DNA from: an uncultured Marinicella sp.
Lineage (GTDB): Bacteria > Pseudomonadota > Gammaproteobacteria > Xanthomonadales > Marinicellaceae
Direction of reading: 5' to 3'
Assembly (NCBI GenBank): GCA_947502925.1
Contig: CANNBS010000003.1
Location: forward strand, 62,001 to 126,000
Length of the DNA stretch: 64,000 nucleotides
In this document: in pieces, positions 52,576-61,559 of the stretch
Layout of the letters: every line of letters starts with the position of its first letter
How positions within the stretch are numbered: the first letter of the stretch is position 1
Translations under genes and position numbers: made by a program
Notes under the pieces: model-generated
Told to the model about the DNA's origin: nothing
What the model saw: the letters and a program-made list of their open reading frames with translations, nothing else
Databases searched by the model: none

Positions 52576-53558
52576 AATTAGCAACAATTAACAATCAAAC
52601 CCGAGACGGACAGTTGGTGGTGGTTAACCGACAAGGCACGAAAGCGGTTAAAGTTCCGCAGGTGGCCGATACCCTGCAACAAGCCCTGGATAACTGGGAG
52701 CAGGCGGCCCCACAACTGAATACTATTTATCAGCACCTTAATGAAGGTGGTGTCAATGATGCCTTTGATTTGGATATGAGCCAAGTCATGGCACCCTTGC
52801 CGCGCGGTTTACAGTTTTTAGACGGCAGCGCTTATCTGGCGCATGTGGAACGTGTCCGTAAAGCCCGTGGCGCGGAAATGCCACCGAGCTTTAAGGAAGA
52901 CCCGCTGATGTATCAGGCAGTCAGTGATGGCTTTTTAGCCGCTAATCAAGACATCGAAGTGGTCAGCGAAGACTACGGCATCGATTTTGAAGCCGAAGCG
53001 GCCGTGATTACCTCCGATGTGCCGATGCACGTATCACCCGAAGAAGCCGGACAGTATATTCAATTAATTTGTATTCTGAATGACGTGTCCTTGCGAAAAT
53101 TAATTCCGGCGGAATTGGGCAAAGGTTTTGGTTTTGTGCAATCTAAACCGCGCACCGCTTTGAGCCCGTTCTTCGTGACACCCGATGAATTAGGAGACGC
53201 CTGGCAAGACCATAAAATCCACTTGCCCATGCGCACCTGGTATAACGGTAACTGGTTTGGCGAACCCAATTGTGGTGTTGATATGCAGTTTGATTTCGCT
53301 CAGCTCATCGCTCACGCCACCAAAACCCGCCCGCTGGCTGCCGGTTGTATCATCGGATCCGGCACCATTGCCAACCATGATATGGCCAAAGGGTCTACCT
53401 GCCTGGCTGAAAAACGGGTGCTGGAAGTCATCGAACACGGTGAAGCCAAAACTCCTTTTATGCGCTTTGGTGACACCATTAAAATTCAAATCACCAATGA
53501 TGAAGGTGAAGATATCTTTGGCACTATAGAGCAAAAAGTGGTGAAATACGGTCAGTAA
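52572..53558 (+). CDS. fumarylacetoacetate hydrolase family protein
   Basis: This 328-aa enzyme should split fumarylacetoacetate into fumarate and acetoacetate, finishing tyrosine breakdown. The FAH-domain motifs are visible: an acidic metal site in EDYGIDFEAEAAVITSD, LNDVSLRKL, and GCIIGSGTIANHDMAKGSTCLAEKR near the end. It is coupled to hmgA by ATGA and followed by a terminator. The two-gene context makes the FAH role very likely. It is close to the prokaryotic FAH group of about 330 aa rather than the longer animal form. Confidence 0.92.
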   Translation: MKLATINNQTRDGQLVVVNRQGTKAVKVPQVADTLQQALDNWEQAAPQLNTIYQHLNEGGVNDAFDLDMSQVMAPLPRGLQFLDGSAYLAHVERVRKARGAEMPPSFKEDPLMYQAVSDGFLAANQDIEVVSEDYGIDFEAEAAVITSDVPMHVSPEEAGQYIQLICILNDVSLRKLIPAELGKGFGFVQSKPRTALSPFFVTPDELGDAWQDHKIHLPMRTWYNGNWFGEPNCGVDMQFDFAQLIAHATKTRPLAAGCIIGSGTIANHDMAKGSTCLAEKRVLEVIEHGEAKTPFMRFGDTIKIQITNDEGEDIFGTIEQKVVKYGQ

Positions 53559-53584
53559 ATACACTAATTCTCGGTTAAATTTAG

Positions 53585-53608
53585 AACCCGCCTAATTGGC
53601 GGGTTTTT
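53585..53608 (+). terminator. intrinsic terminator after the tyrosine operon
   Basis: AACCCGCC (53585-53592) pairs with GGCGGGTT (53598-53605) around a five-base loop, followed by TTTTT-type sequence. It may also help end the converging lysoplasmalogenase gene. Confidence 0.85.
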
Positions 53609-53616
53609 CTAGGCCA

Positions 53617-54258
53617 TTATTGGCTCATCAAGGCAAAGATTAGCATAAATTGAGCGGCATAATACATTGGTAAGCCGATTAAACGGTTAATGAAGCTCGG
53701 TGATACAAAGCGTTGCCGGGCGACAAATAAATCGGATAGGGCAAACAGTATTGCGCCGGTGGCAATCAGTTGTTGCGCAGGATGTCGGGTTATCATAGCA
53801 GTTATCAGCATCAGGCCAATGGCGGCAAGATAAGCTAATACAGCTGTTTTCATCAGACCTTTAAGATGTTTGGATAGCCACAAATAACACCCAATCATTG
53901 CAGCAATGACCACCACCGAAGTGTTGGTGAGTTCATAATACTTAATGCCGACATCGATAAAGGCCCAGGCATAGAGCAGATGTGCCAGTAAAAAGGCCAG
54001 TAAACCGAACAGAAAAAAAGATTTATTGTTGGTTTTGGCTAATAGGACATCACCGGCAAGAGACCAGCCTAAACCTAAAGTTAATAAGATTGAGAAGGTT
54101 TCTCTTTGACCATTTAAAACAGTCAAGAAGGCGGGAATGAAAAAACATAAACCGGCCAGGGTTTTAAACACACCTGACCACACGCTATTCTGTTTATAGT
54201 AAAAAAAAAGAGTTAAAGCGCAAGCCACAGCGCATAAGCTGGACCAAAGGTAAATCAT
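53617..54258 (-). CDS. lysoplasmalogenase (YhhN/TMEM86 family)
   Basis: This 213-aa protein has eight hydrophobic segments with short loops, the layout of the YhhN family. Family features include GWSLAGDVLLA in the middle, LLAHLLYAWAF and the late ALSDLFVARQRFV with the conserved Asp. Relatives hydrolyse the vinyl-ether bond of lysoplasmalogens, but many bacterial members are untested. Its ATG overlaps the TetR stop by four bases, so it is controlled with the regulator that probably governs the pump on the other side. Confidence 0.85.
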   Translation of the reverse strand: MIYLWSSLCAVACALTLFFYYKQNSVWSGVFKTLAGLCFFIPAFLTVLNGQRETFSILLTLGLGWSLAGDVLLAKTNNKSFFLFGLLAFLLAHLLYAWAFIDVGIKYYELTNTSVVVIAAMIGCYLWLSKHLKGLMKTAVLAYLAAIGLMLITAMITRHPAQQLIATGAILFALSDLFVARQRFVSPSFINRLIGLPMYYAAQFMLIFALMSQ

Positions 54259-54875
54259 GGTTGATCGTGGATCGCTTTTAACCCTTCGAACAGTTGATTG
54301 ATTAAGGGCTTTGCATGGGCTTTTAAGTCAATTAGGTCGGTGTTGACGTATTCAATCAGTAAGCCTTTTAAGAAACAGTGAAAGGTTAAGGTCAGAATTT
54401 CCGGGTCAGCATCCGAGCTGAGTTTGTCCTTGTCTTGCGCACGCTTAAAATAAGCTTGAAATAGTGCAAGACTTTCTTCTTTACTGGCTTTATGACGTGC
54501 TTTAAAGGGTGCCAGTACGCCTGAATAATCACAATTCAAAAACAGCCTCATAACTTGTTGTTTGGTTGGATTCTCGGCTAATTCCAATAATAACTGGCTC
54601 ATTAAATCGCGCAATTGTAGGATTGGGTGGGGCGAATCGGTTTCCAGATCAGCCAGCACATGCTCGATAAAAGGCTCATGCAGGTCAGCATGCAGGGCGT
54701 CGAAAATTTCAGCCTTGTTATCAAAATGCCAGTACACAGCACCCCGGGTGACACCGGCGGTTTTGGCGATGTCATTGAGGCTGGTGTTAAAAAAACCCTT
54801 TGCAGAAAAGTTTTCTACAGCCGCCTGTAGAATATCCTGGCGGGTCTTTTGAGTATCTTCTTTGGTTTTGCGCAT
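54255..54875 (-). CDS. TetR family regulator (AcrR/NalC-like)
   Basis: This 206-aa repressor has the N-terminal helix-turn-helix FFNTSLNDIAKTAGVTRGAVYWHFDNKAEIF, which is the AcrR subgroup pattern, and a helical ligand-binding domain. It is divergent from an AcrAB-type pump with a palindromic operator between them, so it likely represses the pump and is released by a pump substrate. It is coupled to the lysoplasmalogenase, which suggests that membrane lipids or amphiphiles may be part of the signal; that is a guess. Confidence 0.93.
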   Translation of the reverse strand: MRKTKEDTQKTRQDILQAAVENFSAKGFFNTSLNDIAKTAGVTRGAVYWHFDNKAEIFDALHADLHEPFIEHVLADLETDSPHPILQLRDLMSQLLLELAENPTKQQVMRLFLNCDYSGVLAPFKARHKASKEESLALFQAYFKRAQDKDKLSSDADPEILTLTFHCFLKGLLIEYVNTDLIDLKAHAKPLINQLFEGLKAIHDQP

Positions 54876-54903
54876 GGCGACATTCTACCAGTAAGATTAA
54901 ATT

Positions 54904-54932
54904 TTGACAACATACATTCATGAATGTATAAT
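54904..54932 (+). promoter_or_regulatory. consensus promoter with TetR-type operator of the RND operon
   Basis: TTGACA (54904-54909) and TATAAT (54927-54932), both perfect, are spaced by 17 bp. The spacer and -10 carry an 18-bp perfect palindrome at 54912-54929 (ATACATTCA and TGAATGTAT), like known AcrR sites. A bound repressor would block this strong promoter. The remaining leader to 55128 is about 190 nt and contains no other clear element, except a small AT-rich hairpin, TCTAA/TTAGA, near the start codon. Confidence 0.85.
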
Positions 54933-55128
54933 GCGCATCAAATAAAAACCTGCCCTATAGACCTTTTATTCATGGTGATTCCATTACCATACAGTTTTTT
55001 AAAAGTACAGATTGGCGTGGGCTTTCCTTGTAATGGGCGAATGAGGCTATATGTTATTAAATTGTTGCTGTGTTTCTGATGACAGCGCAGGTTGCTCACA
55101 TTATTCTAAAAAAATTAGAGAAAATTAA

Positions 55129-56382
55129 ATGAAAAAAAGTACACTTTTCACCGGTTTGATTATCCTTGTTTTAATCATTGTTGTGGCCTGGTTATTATGG
55201 CCGAAATCAGCGCCTGAAAATGCACAGGGCATGATGGGTGGTTACGGTGCGCAAGGTCCGGTGCCGGTTGAAACCATCCGCGTTAAGCAGCAATCTGTGG
55301 ACATGACCATGGAATTACCGGCACGGGTTGTGGCCTATCGCCAGTCAGATGTCCGACCGCAGGTATCAGGCATTATTGAAGAACGACTGTATCAGCAAGG
55401 CAGTTTGGTGGAAAAAGGCCAAAAGCTGTATCAGCTGGATGATGCCCGCTATATCGCCAATTTAAAAAGTGCCGAAGCCGATTTACAAAATGCCCGCGCG
55501 CAATTGAAAACCATTAAAACCCGGGCCCAACGGATTCGTTCATTAAAAGCTCAGAAAGCCGTGAGTCAGCAGGATTTAGATGATGTGGAAGCGCAACTGG
55601 CCCAGGCCGAAGCCGGTATCGCAGTGGCCCAATCGAATGTGGATTTGCAAAAAATCAATATAGAATATGCGCAAATTAAAGCGCCTATTTCGGGACGAAT
55701 CGGCCAAACCTTTTTAACTGAAGGGGCTTTAGTCAGCTCCGGTCAGCAACAGCCGCTGGCTATTATCACGCAGTTATCACCGGTTTATGTGGACATGCAG
55801 GTATCAGCCGATCGGGCGCAGCGTGTGATGTCTCTTTTAAGCCAACAACAGCGTGCCAAAGAAACACAAGATTCAGAAGAACAAACCCCGCAAGAAAATC
55901 GTTTAACCGTCAGTATCCCCCAGAACAATGGTGAGAGTCTCACAGGCTACCTTGAGTTTTCAGATGTCGTGGTTGAGCAGAGTACAGGCGCCATTACCTT
56001 GCGAGCCGTGATTGAAAATGAGCCGGTGAATTTATTGCCGGGTATGTTTGTGACTGCCAGCTTACAGTTGGGCACGTCAGAAGACATATTGGTGCCGCAA
56101 CGCGCCACTTCACGCAACCCCTTAGGCGGTTTAGATGTATGGGTGGTGAATGATGATAATACCGCGACTAAGAAAACCCTGCAAAGCAGGCAAGCCTACC
56201 AGGATCAGTGGATTATTGAAAATGGAATCCAGGCCGGTGAAGAGCTGGTGGTGGTTGGTTACCAGAAATTGCAGCCCGGTGCTGAAGTGAAAACCAGTCC
56301 CTGGCAAGGTTCGGAACAACCACAGGCCGCGACTCAAAAACAGTCACAAGCCGAATCTAAACAAACTCAAAGTCAGGAATAA
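55129..56382 (+). CDS. RND efflux periplasmic adaptor (AcrA-like)
   Basis: This 417-aa membrane-fusion protein links an RND pump to an outer-membrane channel. It has an N-terminal membrane segment (about 5-24) without a lipobox, the barrel-sandwich motif VVAYRQSDVRPQVSGIIEER, a long helical hairpin (about 110-180) with the paired repeats typical of AcrA, and the second half IEYAQIKAPISGRIG. A Gln/Ser-rich tail ends it. It is 2 bp before the pump gene. It differs from AcrA in lacking lipid attachment. Confidence 0.93.
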   Translation: MKKSTLFTGLIILVLIIVVAWLLWPKSAPENAQGMMGGYGAQGPVPVETIRVKQQSVDMTMELPARVVAYRQSDVRPQVSGIIEERLYQQGSLVEKGQKLYQLDDARYIANLKSAEADLQNARAQLKTIKTRAQRIRSLKAQKAVSQQDLDDVEAQLAQAEAGIAVAQSNVDLQKINIEYAQIKAPISGRIGQTFLTEGALVSSGQQQPLAIITQLSPVYVDMQVSADRAQRVMSLLSQQQRAKETQDSEEQTPQENRLTVSIPQNNGESLTGYLEFSDVVVEQSTGAITLRAVIENEPVNLLPGMFVTASLQLGTSEDILVPQRATSRNPLGGLDVWVVNDDNTATKKTLQSRQAYQDQWIIENGIQAGEELVVVGYQKLQPGAEVKTSPWQGSEQPQAATQKQSQAESKQTQSQE

Positions 56383-56384
56383 TT

Positions 56385-59300
56385 ATGGCACGCTATTTTA
56401 TTGAACGTCCGGTTTTTGCCTGGGTGATTGCCATCATTATTATGTTGGCCGGCGCCTTAACCATTACCAAATTGCCGATAGAACAATACCCTACGGTGGC
56501 GCCACCGACGGTGGCCATTAATGCCAGTTATCCGGGTGCTTCAGCCAGTACGGTTGAAAATGCGGTGACGCAGGTGATTGAGCAACAGCTAACCGGGATT
56601 GATAATCTGCGGTATTTTAATGCCTCAAGTCAGGACGGATCGGCTTCGATTACCCTGACTTTTGAACCGGGAACCGATGCTGATATTGCCCAGGTACAGA
56701 CCCAGAACAAAGTCCAGGGTGCCATCACCCGTTTGCCACAGGAAGTGCAGACCCAGGGTGTGACGGTGACTAAATCTAATGATTCATTCCTGTTGGTGGT
56801 GGGTTTTTATTCGGAAGACGGCAGTGTTAGTCAGGGACAACTGGGCGATATTCTGGTGTCGAACTTTCAGGATCCGGTTTCCCGACTGAAAGGCGTGGGT
56901 AATGTCCAGGTGTTTGGCGCTCAATATGCCATGCGTATCTGGTTAGACCCCGATAAACTGGTTAACTACAGCATGACACCGGTGGATGTGCAAACCGCCA
57001 TCCGAGCACAAAATACAGATATTTCAGCCGGGCAATTGGGCGCTTTACCGGCGGTAGACGGCCAGCAACTTAATGCCACAGTCAAGGCCCAGTCACGCTT
57101 ACAAACGGTTGAAGACTTTAAGAATATTATTCTACGGGTTAACACCGACGGCTCTCAGGTTCGGTTGGCAGATGTGGCCCGTGTTGAATTGGGTTCTGAA
57201 TTTTACAGCACCATTTCACGCTTTAAAGGCAAGCCGGCCTCCGGTATGGCGGTGTCCCTGTCAACAGGTGCCAATGCACTGGAAACTGCTGACCTGGTGA
57301 AAGCCAAAGTGAAGGAGCTGACACCGTATTTGCCCGAAGGGGTGGAAGTCGTTTTTCCTTTTGATACCACGCCGTTTATCGAAAAATCCATTTCCTCGGT
57401 GGTCATGACCATGATTGAAGCGGTGGGGCTGGTGTTTTTAGTGATGCTGTTATTCTTACAAAGTTTTCGCGCCACCTTAATTCCCACCATTGCCATTCCG
57501 GTGGTGTTACTGGGTACCTTCGCCATTATGGGTGTGTTTGGTTACACCATTAATGTGTTGACCATGTTTGCTATGGTGCTGGCCATCGGTCTGCTGGTGG
57601 ATGACGCCATTGTGGTGGTAGAAAACGTCGAACGGGTGATGGAAGAAGATGGTTTAGACTCGAAAGAAGCCACCAAAAAATCCATGGATCAGATATCTGG
57701 CGCGCTGATTGGTATTGGTGTTGTTTTGTCGGCGGTGTTTGTGCCGATGGCATTCTTCCCCGGTTCCAGTGGTGCCATTTACCGTCAATTTTCAATCACC
57801 ATTGTGTCGGTGATGGGGCTTTCGGTGCTGGTGGCTCTGGTGTTATCTCCCACGTTATGTGCCACCTTCTTAAAACCCAAAAAGCCCGGTCATGACCGTA
57901 AAAAAGGCTTTTTTGGACCGTTTAACCGTGGTTTTGACTGGATCCGAAGTAAATATGAAGGTGCCACTTCACATATGGCACGACGTATTATTCGTTTTGT
58001 AGGCATTTATGCGCTGATTATCGGCGTCATGATGCTGCTGTTTACCTCTTTACCGAAGTCTTTCCTGCCGGATGAAGACCAGGGCACCATGTTTGTGCTG
58101 GTGGATGCGCCGGTGGGCGCCACCGCGGAACGGACCCGTGAATCGATGGAAAAAATCGAGCAGTATTTATTGACCGAACAGGCCGATACAGTTGAAGGCT
58201 TCTTTACGGTGGTGGGCTTTAGTTTTTCAGGTAATGCCCAAAACGCCGGCATGGGCTTTATTCGATTAAAAGACTGGGAAGAACGGCCCGGTGAAGATCA
58301 GAGTGTGTTCACTGTCGCTGGCGAAGCCATGGGTGCATTCTCACAGATTAAGGACGCCAATGCCTTCGCCTTTTTCCCGCCACCGATTCAATCACTGGGG
58401 AATGCGTCGGGCTTTAACTTTCAGTTGGTTGATCGCGGTGGTGAAGGTCATGAGGCCTTAATGCAAGCCCGTAATCAGGTCCTGGGTGCGGCTTCACAGA
58501 ATCCTAAATTGGTCGCCGTAAGACCCAATGGTTTAAGTGATGTGCCACAGTTAAAGATTAATATCGATAATGAAAAAGCCGCCACCATGGGATTGGATTT
58601 AAGTGCCATTAATCGTACTCTACAAATCGCCTGGGGTTCGAGCTATGTGAATGATTTTCTCGATCGCGGTAAAGTGAAAAAGGTTTATATGCAAGGCGAT
58701 GCGCCGACCCGTATGAAGCCCGAAGATTTATCGAAATGGTATGTGCGTAATAATCAGGGCGAGATGATTCCTTTTGATCGTTTTTCTACCATGGAATGGG
58801 TTTATGGTTCGCCGAAACTGGAACGTTTTAATGCGGTGCCTTCGATGAATATTCAAGGTCAGCCGGCGCCGGGTGTCTCTTCGGGCGTGGCGATGAACGA
58901 AGTGCAGAAAATTGTTGATAACTTACCCGGCCAGTTCGGCCTGGAATGGTCCGGTCTGTCTTATGAAGAACGCCAAAGCGGTGACCAGGCAGCAGGCTTA
59001 TATGCCATTTCCGTGCTGATTGTATTTTTAGCACTGGCCGCTTTGTACGAAAGCTGGGCGGTGCCTTTTGCGGTCATTTTAGCGGTACCGCTTGGGGTGT
59101 TAGGTACTGTACTGGCAGCTAAATTCTTTAACATTCCCAATGACGTCTATTTCCAGGTGGCCTTATTAACTACGGTTGGACTGGCTTCTAAGAATGCCAT
59201 TTTGATTGTTGAATTTGCCCGGGATTTAAAAAACCAGGGCGTTAAACTGTTGCATGCTGTGGCGGAAGCCGCACGTCAACGGTTCCGACCGATTGTGATG

Positions 59301-59516
59301 ACCTCGATGGCCTTTATCTTAGGTGTGTCGCCACTGGCACTCAATGACGGTGCCGGTGCGGCCAGTCAGAATGCCATCGGTAAATCGGTGATTGGAGGTA
59401 TGTTGGCCTCAACGCTCATCGCGATTCTTTTCGTGCCAATGTTCTATGTCGCAGTCGAGAAGTTGTTCCACCGCAAACAACATCAAGAGAGTCAGAAGAC
59501 CATCGAAGAAAAGTAG
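56385..59516 (+). CDS. RND multidrug efflux pump (AcrB-like, HAE1 family)
   Basis: This 1043-aa proton-driven pump expels hydrophobic drugs, bile-type detergents or host or environmental toxins. It starts MARYFIERPVFAWVIAI, has TM1 and the large porter domains, the proton-relay aspartates Asp406 and Asp407 in GLLVDDAIVVVENV, a lysine in TM10 (ASKNAILIVEFARDL) and the usual second porter half. The length is that of AcrB. No TolC-type outer-membrane gene follows, so the pump must use a channel encoded elsewhere. The operon should be repressed by the adjacent TetR. Confidence 0.96.
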   Translation: MARYFIERPVFAWVIAIIIMLAGALTITKLPIEQYPTVAPPTVAINASYPGASASTVENAVTQVIEQQLTGIDNLRYFNASSQDGSASITLTFEPGTDADIAQVQTQNKVQGAITRLPQEVQTQGVTVTKSNDSFLLVVGFYSEDGSVSQGQLGDILVSNFQDPVSRLKGVGNVQVFGAQYAMRIWLDPDKLVNYSMTPVDVQTAIRAQNTDISAGQLGALPAVDGQQLNATVKAQSRLQTVEDFKNIILRVNTDGSQVRLADVARVELGSEFYSTISRFKGKPASGMAVSLSTGANALETADLVKAKVKELTPYLPEGVEVVFPFDTTPFIEKSISSVVMTMIEAVGLVFLVMLLFLQSFRATLIPTIAIPVVLLGTFAIMGVFGYTINVLTMFAMVLAIGLLVDDAIVVVENVERVMEEDGLDSKEATKKSMDQISGALIGIGVVLSAVFVPMAFFPGSSGAIYRQFSITIVSVMGLSVLVALVLSPTLCATFLKPKKPGHDRKKGFFGPFNRGFDWIRSKYEGATSHMARRIIRFVGIYALIIGVMMLLFTSLPKSFLPDEDQGTMFVLVDAPVGATAERTRESMEKIEQYLLTEQADTVEGFFTVVGFSFSGNAQNAGMGFIRLKDWEERPGEDQSVFTVAGEAMGAFSQIKDANAFAFFPPPIQSLGNASGFNFQLVDRGGEGHEALMQARNQVLGAASQNPKLVAVRPNGLSDVPQLKINIDNEKAATMGLDLSAINRTLQIAWGSSYVNDFLDRGKVKKVYMQGDAPTRMKPEDLSKWYVRNNQGEMIPFDRFSTMEWVYGSPKLERFNAVPSMNIQGQPAPGVSSGVAMNEVQKIVDNLPGQFGLEWSGLSYEERQSGDQAAGLYAISVLIVFLALAALYESWAVPFAVILAVPLGVLGTVLAAKFFNIPNDVYFQVALLTTVGLASKNAILIVEFARDLKNQGVKLLHAVAEAARQRFRPIVMTSMAFILGVSPLALNDGAGAASQNAIGKSVIGGMLASTLIAILFVPMFYVAVEKLFHRKQHQESQKTIEEK

Positions 59517-59530
59517 GTTGACTTTAGAGC

Positions 59531-59562
59531 GATACCACCCAAAAAGCGGCCATCCATTGGCC
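59531..59562 (+). terminator. intrinsic terminator after the RND operon
   Basis: CGGCCA (59537-59542) pairs with TGGCCG (59548-59553) around a five-base loop, followed by a T run to 59562. It ends the adaptor-pump transcript. Confidence 0.88.
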
Positions 59563-59597
59563 GTTTTTTTTTAAATATCCAAAACAATAGAAAACAT

Positions 59598-59690
59598 TAA
59601 CCACAGAGGCACAAAGATAACAAAGAAAATATTTAAATCATTTCTCTGTAATCTTTGTGAATCCATTGCGGTCTTTGTGGTTTAATTCAC
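59598..59690. repeat. diverged CACAGAG-type inverted repeat
   Basis: The intergenic DNA reads ACCACAGAGGCACAAAGATA at its start and, about 70 bp on, GGTCTTTGTGGTTTAATTC, with a TTTCTCTGTAATCTTTGTGA between. These are inverted, diverged versions of the motif at 45122-45148 and 45426-45452. The repeat lies between the terminator and the convergent trhO gene. No gene is visible inside it. Confidence 0.55.
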
Positions 59691-59715
59691 TTGCCGTTCA
59701 ATTGTCAGCGACTCT

Positions 59716-60708
59716 TTATTGCATTTGTTGGCGTGCTTTCTCTGCTTGAATGGCAGCCTTTTTTTCAGCCTGGCGCTGCTTTAAGATTTGTTGGGCTTCT
59801 AAGCCTAAGTGCGCATCGCCGCGTTGTTTGGCCAATTGCATTTGTTTTTCGCGCATGGCGAATTGTCGGCGTTGTTCTGCCGTGGTTTTATCATAACAAT
59901 GCGGACAGCTGACGCCTTGTTGGTAGTGCGCTGATTGTTTATCTTCTTCAGTGATGGGATAGCGGCAGGCGTAACACTGGTCGTACTGACCTTTTTCAAG
60001 ATCATGATTAACCGCCACCCGGTTGTCGAAGACAAAGCATTCACCCTGCCACTTGGTGTTGTCTTTGGGCACTTCTTCCAAGTATTTTAAAATGCCTCCT
60101 TTGAGGTGATAGACTTCTTCAAAGCCCTGTTCTTTTAAATAGGCGGTGGATTTTTCGCAACGGATACCACCGGTGCAGAACATCGCGACTTTTTTATGTT
60201 TTTTAGGATCGAGGTTTTCTCTGACATAGTCCGGAAATTCGCGGAAAGTTTCGGTTTTGGGATTCACCGCTCGCTCAAAAGTGCCGATATTGACCTCATA
60301 ATCGTTGCGGGTATCGATTAAGGTCACCTCCGGATCTGAAATTAAATCATTCCAGTCTTTGGGTTCCACATACGTCCCGACAACGCGCTTGGGGTCAATT
60401 CCCTGCACACCCATGGTGACGATTTCTTTTTTGAGTTTCACTTTACTGCGATAAAAAGGCATCTCGTCTGATAGCGATTCTTTGCTGTCCAAATCCGCCA
60501 GACGGTGATCCTGGCGCAACCAGTTAAGCAACGCATCAATGCCATCACGAGATCCTGCGATGGTGCCGTTTATGCCTTCTTCGGCCAGTAATAGGGTGCC
60601 TCTGACATGCTGTTTTTTCATCAGCGTCAGTAAAGGTTCGCGAAGGGATTCAAAATCTTCAAGGTGCACAAAATGATAGAGTGCGCAGACCACAATCTGT
60701 TGTTTCAT
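59716..60708 (-). CDS. trhO: tRNA uridine(34) hydroxylase, rhodanese-related TrhO
   Basis: This 330-aa enzyme hydroxylates the wobble uridine of tRNAs (ho5U) in an oxygen-dependent manner. The rhodanese domain has the active-site Cys178 in [11 protein letters not shown], with Cys184 nearby. The N-terminal acylphosphatase-like part includes [14 protein letters not shown], and a zinc-like C-terminal CYACRYPI and CPHCY tail follows. Length and motifs match YceA/TrhO. I use ATG 60708 since the family starts there; 14 more codons upstream are open but unlike it. A long charged tail rich in Gln and Lys (from about 290) is variable. Confidence 0.93.
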   Translation of the reverse strand: MKQQIVVCALYHFVHLEDFESLREPLLTLMKKQHVRGTLLLAEEGINGTIAGSRDGIDALLNWLRQDHRLADLDSKESLSDEMPFYRSKVKLKKEIVTMGVQGIDPKRVVGTYVEPKDWNDLISDPEVTLIDTRNDYEVNIGTFERAVNPKTETFREFPDYVRENLDPKKHKKVAMFCTGGIRCEKSTAYLKEQGFEEVYHLKGGILKYLEEVPKDNTKWQGECFVFDNRVAVNHDLEKGQYDQCYACRYPITEEDKQSAHYQQGVSCPHCYDKTTAEQRRQFAMREKQMQLAKQRGDAHLGLEAQQILKQRQAEKKAAIQAEKARQQMQ

Positions 60709-60926
60709 AATAGTCGAGCTGGCCTGAACGTAAATCAGGTGCTTAGTCAAAAAAGCGCATTATAACAAAACCGGGTGGTGAGTGTGATGTCGGCCCGGGT
60801 CATTTTAAGCAGTTACTAACCGATAAAACAGCCGATGAACTGATAAAAGACAAACACAATTAAGAGCAAAACAACCCACAAAGTTCTGTGAAATAGTTAA
60901 CATATTTAAAAATTGGTGTCATGAAA

Positions 60927-60957
60927 GTCTTAGTGGCTGTGTTAGAATCACTAAGAC
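60927..60957. promoter_or_regulatory. 9-13-9 inverted repeat upstream of a small membrane-protein gene
   Basis: GTCTTAGTG (60927-60935) and CACTAAGAC (60949-60957) are perfect inverted arms with 13 bp between, which contain a -10-like TAGAAT. The 60709-61024 gap (316 bp) holds no gene. This element, about 70 bp before the next start, is its most notable part and could be an operator or a transcript hairpin. Confidence 0.4.
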
Positions 60958-61024
60958 ATTTAATAATGTATGTCATTTTTATGTCGAACATATTATTTCA
61001 ATTTAGCAATAACGGGAGATTTCT

Positions 61025-61486
61025 ATGAAAGTAGCAGCAGGTGTGATTTTAATTATCGCCGCGGTTTTTAATTTATTCGCAGGTTTGGCCTATTTAGGCG
61101 GTGGCGCGGCATCATCCGGGTTTTCCGATGCCATGAAATCAGCTCAGATGCAAGAATCGATGTCACAGATGACCGCAGAACAAAGAGCTGAAATGGATAA
61201 GGCCACTGATGCCATGGGTTCTGGTGGTATGGGCTTGATGGCTTTTGGTGTGTTTTTATTAGTTAGTGTGGGTATTTTAATTGCCGGCGCTGTATTCTTA
61301 TTTACTGCTAAAAAAGCCCAGTTTATTATGGTGGCAGGGGGTGTGGCGATTCTCGCTGAAGTTATCGGGATATTAATCACCAGTTTTGGTATCACCAATG
61401 TGGTTGGCCTGGTGGGTGGCGCTTTGGCCATTTACTGTGCCAAAACAATGGGTGGAAATGCCAATGCACCGATTGAAACAGTTTAA
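61025..61486 (+). CDS. small hypothetical membrane protein
   Basis: I do not recognise this 153-aa protein. It has a hydrophobic first segment (about 4-26), a hydrophilic Met/Ala/Gln-rich loop (about 35-65) outside or inside the membrane, and three more segments (about 70-93, 98-118 and 121-138). A Gly-rich set of turns links them. A clear Shine-Dalgarno (GGGAG) precedes the ATG. It is followed by its own terminator, so it is a single unit. It may be a stress or envelope protein, but no family could be named. Confidence 0.75.
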   Translation: MKVAAGVILIIAAVFNLFAGLAYLGGGAASSGFSDAMKSAQMQESMSQMTAEQRAEMDKATDAMGSGGMGLMAFGVFLLVSVGILIAGAVFLFTAKKAQFIMVAGGVAILAEVIGILITSFGITNVVGLVGGALAIYCAKTMGGNANAPIETV

Positions 61487-61513
61487 TTATTGGCTGATTT
61501 ATAGGTAAATTTT

Positions 61514-61539
61514 AAGGAGCGAGTTCATCGCTCCTTTTT
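61514..61539 (+). terminator. intrinsic terminator
   Basis: AAGGAGCGA (61514-61522) pairs with TCGCTCCTT (61528-61536) around a five-base loop, followed by T residues. It separates the small membrane-protein gene from the ABC operon. Confidence 0.88.
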
Positions 61540-61559
61540 CGTTTTGCGGGAAAAATTAA

